Assembly (NCBI RefSeq): GCF_001261735.1
Contig: NZ_CVRP01000007.1
Location: 603,524 to 667,523, forward strand
DNA length: 64,000 nt
DNA from: Dysgonomonas sp. BGC7
GTDB lineage: Bacteria > Bacteroidota > Bacteroidia > Bacteroidales > Dysgonomonadaceae
Reading direction: 5' to 3'
Shown here piece after piece: positions 8,947 through 19,041 of the stretch. The notes beneath the pieces were generated by a model. That model was not told the origin of the DNA. It made no database searches and was given only the letters and a program-made list of their open reading frames with translations. The stretch's first letter is position 1. Every line of letters starts with the position of its first letter. The position numbers and the translations under genes were made by a program.

Positions 8947-9678
8947 TTAATGAGCAAAAGTTACAAAGGGTTCTATAACAGCAATGATGACTCCGAAGTT
9001 GCCATCTGTTTGTATCCAGTCTTTCTCAGGTAGATATGTTCTGGATACGTATCCATCGAAATATAATGCATCTTTGCAGCCTAAAGATTTGAAGAAAAAT
9101 GCAAGGTCATAGAAATTCACTTTCGATTTGGACATAACGAAGATGGCTTTCCCATCGGGCAGGATGCCAACTCCGTTTCTGATATGAGTATTTTGAGATC
9201 CTTTCTTAAATGCAGGATGTATTTCTCCATCAATAACTAGCATAGGCCCGGATTGTGTTGCAAATCTGATAAGTCCTTTTTCTTTAAAATTCTCTGTTTT
9301 GCATATAATGGGAACATTGTCGGATGTGATTGCAAATACACCGTTGGGCAACATATAAAAATTGCCTGTTCCGGATGTTGTGTCAAGAGGAGTCTGTATT
9401 TTATACTGATCTATAAAAAGCCCTTGCGGCGAAGCTTCTTTATTATACATGCCACCGTTGGTTGCAAATACCAACTTTTCTCCTTTGCTTTCAACATAAG
9501 TTTTTAGATTTTGGATGCTTCCTATATTCTTTCCTGCATCATCGAGCCAATAGAAATGAATATTCTGAGATTTTGTGTCTACAGTGTAACAGATAAAGGA
9601 ATCATTTGTGTCTTTTTGGCAACCAAAACTACCTATCAGAAGAATAAATAAAATAAGAGTGTGTTTGTGTGTAAGCAT
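8947..9678 (-). CDS. Phosphodiester glycosidase family (DUF2233/NAGPA-like) lipoprotein
   Basis: The 243-residue product carries a lipobox (LIGSFGCQKD, Cys20). The core contains FATNGGMYNKEASPQGLFI, SGPMLVIDGEIHPAF, NGVGILPDGKAIFVMS and DALYFDGYVSRTY, which match the phosphodiester glycosidase fold of NAGPA, the uncovering enzyme for mannose-6-phosphate. Bacterial members are thought to cleave sugar phosphodiesters at the cell surface, but substrates are mostly unknown. The C-terminal GNFGVIIAVI strand is intact. It lies upstream of ribE on the same strand, 73 bases away. Confidence 0.8.
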   Translation of the reverse strand: MLTHKHTLILFILLIGSFGCQKDTNDSFICYTVDTKSQNIHFYWLDDAGKNIGSIQNLKTYVESKGEKLVFATNGGMYNKEASPQGLFIDQYKIQTPLDTTSGTGNFYMLPNGVFAITSDNVPIICKTENFKEKGLIRFATQSGPMLVIDGEIHPAFKKGSQNTHIRNGVGILPDGKAIFVMSKSKVNFYDLAFFFKSLGCKDALYFDGYVSRTYLPEKDWIQTDGNFGVIIAVIEPFVTFAH

Positions 9679-9709
9679 AAAATGAAATTAGAGGATAATA
9701 TCCGTTTAC

Positions 9710-9717
9710 CAAAGATA
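9710..9717 (-). promoter_or_regulatory. Bacteroidetes -7 element for the phosphodiester-glycosidase gene
   Basis: The minus strand reads TATCTTTG, 32 bases upstream of the start at 9678. It lies 17 bases outside the left end of repeat copy A. Confidence 0.55.
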
Positions 9718-9734
9718 ATAAAAGATAAAAGTAA

Positions 9735-9832
9735 TTTATCTATAAAGTAGATACTTGCTTCGAAATAATATTAAAAAAGTAACATCTTAAAACAGCCTAA
9801 AAATGTCACTTTCGTTACTTTTTAGTTAAAAT
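9735..9832 (+). repeat. Dispersed intergenic element, copy A
   Basis: This 98-bp copy runs from TTTATCTATAAAG (9735-9747) to TTTTAGTTAAAAT (9820-9832). The two ends form imperfect inverted repeats; TTTATCTATAAAG and the complement of the right end, TTTAACTAAAAAG, agree at 11 of 13 positions. Internally AAAAAGTAAC (9774-9783) is perfectly complementary to GTTACTTTTT (9814-9823). The element fills most of the 337-base divergent gap between the phosphodiester glycosidase and double-PDZ genes; the rest of the gap holds only the two promoter elements. Confidence 0.8.
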
Positions 9833-9978
9833 AACACTATGGTAAATCTAGTGTATGCTTGTTTGAAAATAGGTTAATCTTTGATTTTCTTCGATACTGG
9901 AGGACGTTTTAATCTTTCAATTCATGTTCCTATATCGCTAAAGACCTGCTAATAACATGGCTTTTTGCAAAAAAGTTC

Positions 9979-9986
9979 TATCTTTG
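9979..9986 (+). promoter_or_regulatory. Bacteroidetes -7 element for the double-PDZ gene
   Basis: TATCTTTG lies 30 bases upstream of the start codon at 10016, which fits a leader of about 22 bases. Confidence 0.55.
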
Positions 9987-10015
9987 TGACCTAAATATTT
10001 CAATACATACATAAA

Positions 10016-11455
10016 ATGAGAAAAACGCTCTCTGTTTGCTTGTTGTTACTACTTGTTGTTATTAATATAAAATCACAAGACTACGATAAAAATTGTTTTT
10101 TCGGATTTTCTTTCGAGGTGAGCCAGAATCCCAACTGGGGTTATGGAGAGCTTGTGATTACGGATGTGTCGCCAAATTCTCCTGCCGAAAAAACAGGTAT
10201 AAAGGTAAACGATATCATAATGGAGATAAATGGTAATGCGACATACCTGCGTGACAATCAGACCATAGCCAGATGGTTGTTCGAAGATATGTATGCTCCT
10301 ACCGTTAAGTTTACTATACGTAATATGAATACTTATTTCAAAGAATATACTCTCAATCGTGAATGTATAGCAACAAATTCTGTTAGTGAACGAGAGCTTT
10401 CCCGTATATTTGCGTTCTATAGTCTCGAAGATACCAATGAGCGTCTGTTCTCTTTGCCTCTAAGGGTGGAAACAAACAAAGATGTAGATTTTACAGACTA
10501 TCATACATTCGATTTTTATACACCCAGCGGAGTTGATACTCCTCCCATCGACGTTCAGATAACAGCCCTGTTGGAAAAAGAATTAATAGCTAAAGGACTT
10601 ACCCGGGATACTTCCGATCCTGATATTGTAGTACAGGCGTATTACAGCTATGTGCCCAATCCAAGATTTAGTGCTTTGGTTAATCCTAATTATGCTCCGG
10701 GAACATGGAGGTATGATAGCGAAAGGGAGCAAATGACATCTTTATCTATATTCGATGAGAAGGAGAAGAATAAAGAGAATGTAGCCCAGTTTATTGTCGA
10801 ATATGGGTTCAGCTTATATGATCGTAAATACATAGATAAGAAAAAACTTACCCAGATATGGGATTGTAGTATTACAGATTACTTATCTGCTCAATATACA
10901 TTGGAGAATTATGTGAAATTTCATACTCCTCTTATGTTAAAGCAGTTTCCGTATTCAGAATCTAAAACAAAAGCAGATTACAAAGCTGAATTTAATCGTT
11001 ATAATTATACCGGTATTTATTTCGATGCCAATGATCTGACTACAGTAAAAGATGTAGAGATAGGCTCTCCTGCCTATCAGGCGGGAATTCGTCCCGGATA
11101 TGTTATCAGAAAAATAAACAATAAAAAGTTTGACCATACAAAAGAGTCTCTATCGGAAGGTTATAAACGGTTTATATCCGAAACTATGCCTTATCGTGAC
11201 GAGGCTACCCGCTTTACGAATGCCGAAGGGTATAGTGATTGTATGTTTTGGAATATCGGCTATTATGCGGACATTGTTAAGGAATTCAATAAAACCCAAA
11301 ATGTTACTCATTTCGCTTATTTGTATGATTTCCGAAAGTATGTAAATAGTAAATATGAGGATAAAATTACTATTGAGGCTTGGGATGGTATGCAGATACG
11401 TATATTTCAGGTGAAACCCGAAATTCGCAAATCTGTTGTTATAAAAGTTCAATAA
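10016..11455 (+). CDS. Secreted double-PDZ protein with a DUF4136-like middle domain
   Basis: The 479-residue product has a signal peptide ending near IKSQ. A PDZ domain (about 25-115) carries VTDVSPNSPAEKTGIKVNDIIMEING in outline. The middle (about 150-310) resembles DUF4136, with a FTDYHTFDFY strand, an ITALLEKELIAKGL helix and DPDIVVQAYYSY. A second PDZ-like domain (about 335-450) has VKDVEIGSPAYQAGIRPGYVIRKIN. No serine-protease domain is present, so it is not an HtrA enzyme; a peptide-binding scaffold is the likely role. Repeat copy A lies upstream. Confidence 0.75.
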   Translation: MRKTLSVCLLLLLVVINIKSQDYDKNCFFGFSFEVSQNPNWGYGELVITDVSPNSPAEKTGIKVNDIIMEINGNATYLRDNQTIARWLFEDMYAPTVKFTIRNMNTYFKEYTLNRECIATNSVSERELSRIFAFYSLEDTNERLFSLPLRVETNKDVDFTDYHTFDFYTPSGVDTPPIDVQITALLEKELIAKGLTRDTSDPDIVVQAYYSYVPNPRFSALVNPNYAPGTWRYDSEREQMTSLSIFDEKEKNKENVAQFIVEYGFSLYDRKYIDKKKLTQIWDCSITDYLSAQYTLENYVKFHTPLMLKQFPYSESKTKADYKAEFNRYNYTGIYFDANDLTTVKDVEIGSPAYQAGIRPGYVIRKINNKKFDHTKESLSEGYKRFISETMPYRDEATRFTNAEGYSDCMFWNIGYYADIVKEFNKTQNVTHFAYLYDFRKYVNSKYEDKITIEAWDGMQIRIFQVKPEIRKSVVIKVQ

Positions 11456-11695
11456 ATTTAATATAATGAAATAGTTTTAATTGTATTTTTTTAGTTTTGC
11501 AATCCTATTTTGACAGATAAACTTTTGAAACAATAATTCTTTAACGAAACTGTGCTACAAAACTTATTAATTACATTTACGGATTTTTTACTCTTTGGTC
11601 TAAATAAATACGATTGATATTTATTTTATTTACAGATTAGGTACAAAGAGACTTAAAAGGCATAACAAAAACTTACAGACAAAACTATAACATTT

Positions 11696-13015
11696 ATGAA
11701 AACAAAACTATTAATTTTTATCTTAACCATATTATCATTATTGTATTGTCTATCGATCAATGCACAAGTAACTATTGGTAGTTATGAGAAACCAATAGCC
11801 GGAGCTTTGCTCGATTTAAAAGAGCAGACTCCTAGTGGCGAAAATACTACAGGAACAAAGGGCTTTGGGCTACCTCGTGTGAACCTCAAAAAGCAGAGCC
11901 CAAAAACTCCGTCAGCTTTATCAGCCTCGATAGGTGGATCAGGAGACTGGGGCTTAGAAGAACATGTCGGTCTTACTGTATTCAACAATGATCCTACTTG
12001 TTACCCTATAGGCGTGTATGTATGGAGTGGTCAGAAGTGGACATCTCTAGGAAAACAACAAATAGAAGATGGTAGTTACGAGTCCGATGTAGAAGCCTTG
12101 AAGTTATTCTACAATAGTAATCCCAGTAATACTTTGAACTGGGATATTGAGAATGGAGATCCAACGGCTTTTACCGGAACAATATGGGCTAAAGACAATA
12201 TTTGTGGTAATCACCGTCTAAAAAGGTTATCTGTTCAAAGCTCTAACATAACTTCAGATAGGGGAATCAATGAAATGAGCCAATTGACACATCTGTCAAT
12301 AACATCAAACCAGCTTACGTCACTCAACGTATCAGCAAATAGAGAATTGATAAATATATATTGTAGTGGTAATTCAATTACCTCATTAGATGTATCTCAA
12401 AATACCAAATTGTTGGACTTACGCTGTGGTAATAATCAAATCGGTATATTAGATTTGACCTACAATTTAGATATGACAAGGCTAGAGTGTCAAAACAATG
12501 TGTTGACGACTCTGAAAATAGGAAACAAAAAAGATCTAACGTATATAAGTTGTGGGACAAATCGATTATCTTCTATAGATGTTACACAAAGTCCTAATTT
12601 AGTTTATTTGTGGGCCGCAACGAACAAACTAACAGCAATAGATCTTACTCAAAACATAAAATTGACTACTCTTGCGCTACTTGGCAATCAATTGACATCG
12701 TTAAATGTCGCACTCAATAAAAGCTTAACATATCTAGTTTGTTCCCAAAATCAGCTTAAAGCGCTAGATGTTACACAAAATACATTATTAGCTACCTTAA
12801 GATTTGGTTATAATCAACTTGCAGCTATTGATATCACTCAGAATACTTTGTTGACTGAACTTACATGTGATTTTAATTGGATGACACAAAGTGATTTAGA
12901 TAATCTGAAAGCAAATAATCCGAATTATTGTAATATTGCTTCAAGAAAAGTGACTCCTCAATATATTCCGAATACAACGACAAGCACTTCGTTAGTTGCA
13001 CCGACTTGTCCATAA
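11696..13015 (+). CDS. Secreted leucine-rich-repeat protein
   Basis: The 439-residue product starts with a signal peptide ending at INAQ. The N-terminal module (about 25-125) has VTIGSYEKPIAGALLDLKE and VYVWSGQKWTSLG, a layout I associate with many surface proteins of this group. From residue 197 there are nine consecutive 21-residue leucine-rich repeats up to 385, plus a partial one, with consensus LTxLxCxxNQLTSLDVTQNTx. Such repeats form a curved binding surface. The C-terminus (STSLVAPTCP) lacks a type IX sorting domain. The ligand is unknown. Repetition at the DNA level (63-base period) is diverged rather than exact. Confidence 0.8.
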   Translation: MKTKLLIFILTILSLLYCLSINAQVTIGSYEKPIAGALLDLKEQTPSGENTTGTKGFGLPRVNLKKQSPKTPSALSASIGGSGDWGLEEHVGLTVFNNDPTCYPIGVYVWSGQKWTSLGKQQIEDGSYESDVEALKLFYNSNPSNTLNWDIENGDPTAFTGTIWAKDNICGNHRLKRLSVQSSNITSDRGINEMSQLTHLSITSNQLTSLNVSANRELINIYCSGNSITSLDVSQNTKLLDLRCGNNQIGILDLTYNLDMTRLECQNNVLTTLKIGNKKDLTYISCGTNRLSSIDVTQSPNLVYLWAATNKLTAIDLTQNIKLTTLALLGNQLTSLNVALNKSLTYLVCSQNQLKALDVTQNTLLATLRFGYNQLAAIDITQNTLLTELTCDFNWMTQSDLDNLKANNPNYCNIASRKVTPQYIPNTTTSTSLVAPTCP

Positions 13016-13178
13016 AAGGCATGGACTATATCGTTTACGTTGTATAAAACATAAAGAAAATTAAGGTGTTTTCGTGAACCAGAATTGTTTCAATGATAAA
13101 AAATACAAAACATGTAACTTTTTCTAATTTGTATCTTGATCAGGTGTTTTACAGTGAGGAAATATACATAAAAATTCG

Positions 13179-13186
13179 TATCTTTG
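13179..13186 (+). promoter_or_regulatory. Bacteroidetes -7 element for the ABC-F gene
   Basis: TATCTTTG lies 62 bases upstream of the start at 13249, giving a leader of roughly 55 bases. No clear -33 element. Confidence 0.5.
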
Positions 13187-13245
13187 CACCCGATTTCAGC
13201 GTTATGTATTTTACATAGCCAGTATACTACGAAATAAAGATATAA

Positions 13246-14862
<1,617 letters not shown>

Positions 14863-14877
14863 AAATAATGGAACAGC

Positions 14878-14912
14878 AAAACTCCTCTCGCAAACGAGGA
14901 GTTTTGTTTTTT
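14878..14912 (+). terminator. Rho-independent terminator after the ABC-F gene
   Basis: AAAACTCCTC and GAGGAGTTTT pair around a short loop (TCGCAAAC), followed by GTTTTTT. It begins 16 bases after the stop codon. Confidence 0.9.
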
Positions 14913-15089
14913 CTAAGAACTTTATAAAATTAATTAAAATATAGCCGCATTGTTAAATAATCTTTTGTGGTTTGTTTGTTTCGTAATTTTACCTTTTATT
15001 TGTATCATTAATAAAAGATTAGTAAAAACCTCAAACACTTTTGCCTATAGAATATACATTACTCTTTTTAATTTAAAATATAAGAGATA

Positions 15090-15680
15090 ATGGAAACATT
15101 AATAAGTATGACCGATGAAGAATTGGTTATTGATTATTCTAATGGCAACAATCTTGCTTTCGACATTTTATTGACTCGTCACAAGCAGAGTATTTATAAT
15201 TATATTTACTTCACTGTGCGTAACAGAGAATTGGCCGAAGATATTTTTCAGGAAACTTTTATAAAAGCAATTGTAACTATCCGACAAGGTCGTTATACTG
15301 AGACAGGTCGGTTTCGCGGGTGGATTTCTCGTATAGCCCACAACTTGATAATAGACCATTTTCGTCAGGAGAAAAACGAAAATACAGTATCGAACGATGA
15401 AGCTCCAGTCGATTTGTTAAATAATCCGGCTCTGTGCGATGGTACTATCGAAGACGAGTTGGTAAAGATGCAGATAACTTCAGATATCAGAAAATTAATA
15501 ACATATTTGCCCGACACTCAGCGAGAAGTGCTAGAGATGCGCTACTATCAGGACTTAAGCTTCAAAGAAATAGCAGATCAGACAGGTGTAAGTATAAATA
15601 CAGCTTTGGGGCGGATGCGTTATGCTATATTAAATATACGCCGTATGGCAGAAGAAAATGATATAGTGCTTACAATGTAA
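15090..15680 (+). CDS. ECF-type RNA polymerase sigma factor
   Basis: The 196-residue protein has sigma region 2 (about 25-95, with LAEDIFQETFIKAI and GWISRIAHNLIIDHFRQ) and region 4 (about 130-185, with LPDTQREVLEMRYYQDLSFKEIA, described as the canonical helix-turn-helix, then TGVSINTALGRMRYAI). It would direct RNA polymerase to a dedicated set of promoters. No anti-sigma gene (FecR-like or zinc-binding) and no SusC/SusD pair is adjacent, unlike many Bacteroidetes ECF factors. The gene stands alone between two terminators, so its trigger cannot be inferred. Confidence 0.92.
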   Translation: METLISMTDEELVIDYSNGNNLAFDILLTRHKQSIYNYIYFTVRNRELAEDIFQETFIKAIVTIRQGRYTETGRFRGWISRIAHNLIIDHFRQEKNENTVSNDEAPVDLLNNPALCDGTIEDELVKMQITSDIRKLITYLPDTQREVLEMRYYQDLSFKEIADQTGVSINTALGRMRYAILNIRRMAEENDIVLTM

Positions 15681-15722
15681 GTGCTATGTAGTCAGTTCTT
15701 TTATAAGGTTAATAATTAAGTA

Positions 15723-15756
15723 ATGAGCATCATTTTTAATGATGCTCATTTTTTTA
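15723..15756 (+). terminator. Rho-independent terminator after the sigma factor
   Basis: ATGAGCATCATT and AATGATGCTCAT pair perfectly around TTT, followed by a T-run that reaches the stop codon of the convergent reductase gene. Confidence 0.9.
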
Positions 15757-16707
15757 TCTTAGGATATTTTCAATTAGATTCAACTCATCCGGACTAAATA
15801 GAGAATTGTCCGTTGCTCTTAAGTTATCTTTTAATTGTTCTACAGAACTTGCACCTATAATAACGGATGTCACATGCTCGTTTCGTAGTAACCAAGCTAA
15901 AGACATCTCGGCAAGAGTTTGCCCTCGTTGTATAGCTAACTCATTCAGAGCGGTTACTTTCTTTACTACTTCGGACGTCACTTCCTTTTCCTGAAGAAAT
16001 CCATGACTTTTGCTTGCTCTCGATCCTTTAGGAATCCCGTGTAGATATTTATTGGTGAGAAGGCCTTGAGCCAACGGCGAAAATGCAATAAATCCGACTC
16101 CGTACTTTTTGTTTATATTCATTTGTTCGGCTTCAGGTTCACGAGCCAGCATGCTATATCTGTCTTGATAGATAAGGCACGGAATATTTTGGCCTTTTAG
16201 TATCTCGTAAGCCTCTATCGCTTTTTGTGGCGGATATTTCGAAATGCCTATATACAAGGCTTTTCCTTGTCTTACTATATCTATCAATGCCTGCATCGTT
16301 TCCTCTACAGGTGTATTTGGGTCGTAACGATGCGAATAGAATATATCAAAATATTCAAGTCCTGTGCGTTTCAAACTTTGATCTATACTTGCCATTATAT
16401 ATTTTCGGGAACCTCCATCTCCATATGGTCCGTCCCACATAAGATGTCCTGCCTTTGACGATATAATCAGTTCGTCACGATGGCTTTTAAGCTCTTTGGA
16501 GAGTATCTTCCCAAAATTGCTTTCAGCACTTCCCGGAGGAGGCCCATAGTTGTTTGCCAGATCGAAGTGCGTGATACCTCTATCGAAAGCATGTAAAATC
16601 ATGGATGTTGATGTCTCGAAATCATCTACATCTCCGAAATTGTGCCATAAACCCAAAGATATTTCAGGTAGTTGAAGTCCGCTTCTTCCACAGTAATTAT
16701 ATTTCAT
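15754..16707 (-). CDS. Aldo/keto reductase, YghZ/Gpr-like
   Basis: The 317-residue NADPH-dependent oxidoreductase has the usual tetrad: Asp49, Tyr54, Lys85 and His126 (THFDLANNYG, SSKAGH, FYSHRYDP). SKAGHLMWDGPYGDGGSRKY and VRQGKALYIGIS match the AKR14 group containing E. coli YghZ (Gpr), an L-glyceraldehyde-3-phosphate reductase also active on methylglyoxal. The cofactor site ends with IIGASSVEQLKDN. The exact substrate here is inferred from similarity. It is a single gene, convergent with the sigma factor and divergent from the small monooxygenase. Confidence 0.88.
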   Translation of the reverse strand: MKYNYCGRSGLQLPEISLGLWHNFGDVDDFETSTSMILHAFDRGITHFDLANNYGPPPGSAESNFGKILSKELKSHRDELIISSKAGHLMWDGPYGDGGSRKYIMASIDQSLKRTGLEYFDIFYSHRYDPNTPVEETMQALIDIVRQGKALYIGISKYPPQKAIEAYEILKGQNIPCLIYQDRYSMLAREPEAEQMNINKKYGVGFIAFSPLAQGLLTNKYLHGIPKGSRASKSHGFLQEKEVTSEVVKKVTALNELAIQRGQTLAEMSLAWLLRNEHVTSVIIGASSVEQLKDNLRATDNSLFSPDELNLIENILR

Positions 16708-16826
16708 AAATTGAGATATTATTTTGATGAGTACTCATTTAGAATAAAGCAATGCAATTTATATATTATATTCTGAAAGTAACGATATTGTTCTCATGAT
16801 TTAATAATAAAGACAAATAAAATCTA

Positions 16827-16834
16827 TACTTTTG
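16827..16834 (+). promoter_or_regulatory. Bacteroidetes -7 element for the small monooxygenase
   Basis: TACTTTTG lies 29 bases upstream of the start at 16864. Confidence 0.5.
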
Positions 16835-16863
16835 TATCCCTGAATGGTTAAATATAGAAGGTT

Positions 16864-17154
16864 ATGATGGAATTGAAAATTATTGCAGTAGTTGTAGTCA
16901 AAGAGGCGTTTCGTGACGAAATGGAAAAGATATTCCGTACAGTAGTTGATGAAACACGAAAAGAATCGGGAAATGTATCGTATGACTTACACCAAGATTG
17001 CAAAAATCAGTTGAAATATACAATTCTTGAAGTATGGAAATCTCAGGCTGCTATTGACGAGCATAACGCAAGTGTACATTTCAAGGCATTTGTTGCAGCA
17101 ATAGAAGGTAAGGTCGATAGCCTGAGTGTAGATGTAATAAAGCGAATATATTAA
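16864..17154 (+). CDS. Antibiotic biosynthesis monooxygenase (ABM/YgiN-like) domain protein
   Basis: The 96-residue protein is a single ABM ferredoxin-like domain with the usual order: an IIAVVVV strand, FRDEMEKIFRTVVDETRKESGNVSYDLHQD in outline, then YTILEVWKSQAAIDEHNASVHFKAF, whose W-x-S and H-x-x-S-x-H-F pattern is diagnostic. Members are cofactor-free quinol monooxygenases or heme-handling dimers. The substrate is not predictable. Length is normal. ATG 16864 and 16867 are both possible starts. A hairpin at 17169-17189 separates it from aspS. Confidence 0.85.
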   Translation: MMELKIIAVVVVKEAFRDEMEKIFRTVVDETRKESGNVSYDLHQDCKNQLKYTILEVWKSQAAIDEHNASVHFKAFVAAIEGKVDSLSVDVIKRIY

Positions 17155-17168
17155 TATAGAACAAAGCT

Positions 17169-17189
17169 AGCCAACCTCGAGAGTTGGCT
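17169..17189 (+). terminator. Hairpin between the monooxygenase and aspS genes
   Basis: AGCCAAC and GTTGGCT pair perfectly around CTCGAGA. No real T-run follows, so it may be a weak terminator or a structure in the aspS leader. Confidence 0.4.
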
Positions 17190-17206
17190 GCTTAAATAAT
17201 TATCCT

Positions 17207-18961
17207 ATGTACAGAAATCATACGTGTGGGGAGTTGACCCTTGCAGATGTAAATAAAGAAGTAATATTGGCCGGATGGGTGCAGGCTGTGCGCAAACTTG
17301 GAGGAGGTGTAACTTTCGTTGACCTTCGCGACCGTTATGGCATTACACAGCTATCTTTCGGTAAAGATATAAACGCCGACTTATACGAGCAGTCTAATAA
17401 ACTGGGCAGAGAATATGTCTTACAGGTGACAGGTAAGGTGCAAGAACGCTCAAATAAAAACCTAAACCGTTCGACAGGCGAAATAGAAATAATCGTAACT
17501 AAATTAGTTATACTAAATACCTCGGAAACACCTCCTTTTACTATTGAAGACAATACAGATGGGGGAGATGATGTGAGGATGAAATATCGTTATCTTGATT
17601 TGCGTCGTGAGGTTGTTCGCAAGAACCTTGAACTGCGCCACAAGATTGCATTTGAAACACGCCGCTATCTCGACGAGCGTCATTTCCTCGAAGTGGAAAC
17701 TCCTGTACTGATAGGTTCTACTCCTGAGGGAGCTCGTGACTTTGTGGTTCCATCACGTATGAACCCCGGAGAATTTTATGCTCTGCCTCAATCGCCTCAG
17801 CTATTTAAACAATTGCTGATGGTTTCGGGTTTTGATCGTTATTTCCAAATAGTAAAATGTTTTCGTGACGAAGATTTGCGTGCAGATCGTCAACCGGAGT
17901 TTACTCAGATAGACTGTGAAATGTCTTATGTCGGTCAGGAGGATGTATTGGATATGTTTGAAGGAATGACTAAACATCTTTTTAAGGTTATCAAAGGTAT
18001 TAGCATTCCTGATTTTCCTCGCATGTCGTATGCTCACGCTATGAAATATTACGGATCGGACAAGCCTGATACTCGTTTTGGGATGGAGTTTGTAGAGATT
18101 AAAGATCTTACCACAGGCAAAGATTTCGTTGTCTTCGATTCTTCCGAATATGTAGGGGGGATATGTGCTAAGGGTGCAGCATCGTACACTCGTAAGCAAT
18201 TGGATGAACTAACCAACTATGTAAAACGTCCACAGATAGGAGCTAAGGGGTTGGTTTATGTCCGCTATGAGGTTGATGGAACGCTGAAATCTTCTGTCGA
18301 TAAGTTTTACAATCAAGAAGACCTTAAAACATGGGCTGATCGTTGTAATGCAGAGCCGGGAGATCTTATTCTAATTATTTGTGGCGAAACAGAAAAAGCA
18401 CAGAAACAATTATGCGAACTGCGTCTCGAAGTAGGGGAGCAGCTGGGATTGAGAGATAAAGATCAATTTAATTGTCTTTGGGTAGTTGACTTTCCTCTAC
18501 TGGAAAAGGATGAGGAGCTAGGACGTTATTTTGCTAAACACCATCCTTTCACAAGTCCTAAAGAAGAAGACATCCATTTGTTAGATACCGATCCGGGAGC
18601 TGTTCGTGCTAATGCTTACGACATGGTTATAAACGGAGTGGAAGTAGGAGGAGGCTCTGTTCGTATCTACAATAGCGAGCTACAGAATAAGATGTTTCAG
18701 GTATTAGGCTTTACCGAAGAAAAAGCTCAGGCTCAGTTTGGTTTTCTTATGAATGCGTTTAAGTATGGAGCACCACCTCATGCAGGACTAGCATTTGGTC
18801 TTGATCGTCTGGTTTCTTTGTTTGCAGGATTGGATAGTATTCGCGATTGCATTGCTTTCCCTAAAAATAATTCGGGTAGGGATGTTATGATAGATGCTCC
18901 TTCTGTTATAGATCAATCTCAGTTGGATGAACTAAACTTAAAGGTTGAGATAAAAGAATAA
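17207..18961 (+). CDS. aspS: Aspartyl-tRNA synthetase
   Basis: The 584-residue class II synthetase charges tRNA-Asp. It has the N-terminal anticodon-binding OB fold (1-110, with [20 protein letters not shown]), motif 2 [18 protein letters not shown], the bacterial-type GAD insertion (about 285-410), and motif 3 [10 protein letters not shown] near the C-terminus. [11 protein letters not shown] and FYALPQSPQ are conserved active-site segments. The length is typical of bacterial AspRS. It is followed by a strong bidirectional terminator. Confidence 0.98.
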   Translation: MYRNHTCGELTLADVNKEVILAGWVQAVRKLGGGVTFVDLRDRYGITQLSFGKDINADLYEQSNKLGREYVLQVTGKVQERSNKNLNRSTGEIEIIVTKLVILNTSETPPFTIEDNTDGGDDVRMKYRYLDLRREVVRKNLELRHKIAFETRRYLDERHFLEVETPVLIGSTPEGARDFVVPSRMNPGEFYALPQSPQLFKQLLMVSGFDRYFQIVKCFRDEDLRADRQPEFTQIDCEMSYVGQEDVLDMFEGMTKHLFKVIKGISIPDFPRMSYAHAMKYYGSDKPDTRFGMEFVEIKDLTTGKDFVVFDSSEYVGGICAKGAASYTRKQLDELTNYVKRPQIGAKGLVYVRYEVDGTLKSSVDKFYNQEDLKTWADRCNAEPGDLILIICGETEKAQKQLCELRLEVGEQLGLRDKDQFNCLWVVDFPLLEKDEELGRYFAKHHPFTSPKEEDIHLLDTDPGAVRANAYDMVINGVEVGGGSVRIYNSELQNKMFQVLGFTEEKAQAQFGFLMNAFKYGAPPHAGLAFGLDRLVSLFAGLDSIRDCIAFPKNNSGRDVMIDAPSVIDQSQLDELNLKVEIKE

Positions 18962-18990
18962 ATTGGAATTTAATAAAATTAGATATTAAC

Positions 18991-19023
18991 AAAAAAAGCT
19001 ACAGTATATACTGTAGCTTTTTT
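18991..19023. terminator. Bidirectional terminator between aspS and slyD
   Basis: AAAAAAGCTACAGTAT pairs perfectly with ATACTGTAGCTTTTTT. An A-run on the left and a T-run on the right let it act on both convergent genes. Confidence 0.9.
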
Positions 19024-19041
19024 ATTTGTTTATTTAGCTTT

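Noticed and set aside
12284..12880. Tandem DNA repeats that could suggest a CRISPR array or minisatellite
   Set aside because: The 63-base periodicity encodes leucine-rich repeats in one open reading frame and the DNA copies are strongly diverged.
13090..13140. Possible fifth copy of the dispersed element (TGTAACTTTTTCTAATTTG)
   Set aside because: Only the GTAACTTT word is shared; neither conserved end is present.
15090..15680. Sigma factor as part of a SusCD/FecR signalling cassette
   Set aside because: No anti-sigma, TonB receptor or SusD gene is adjacent; the gene is flanked by terminators.
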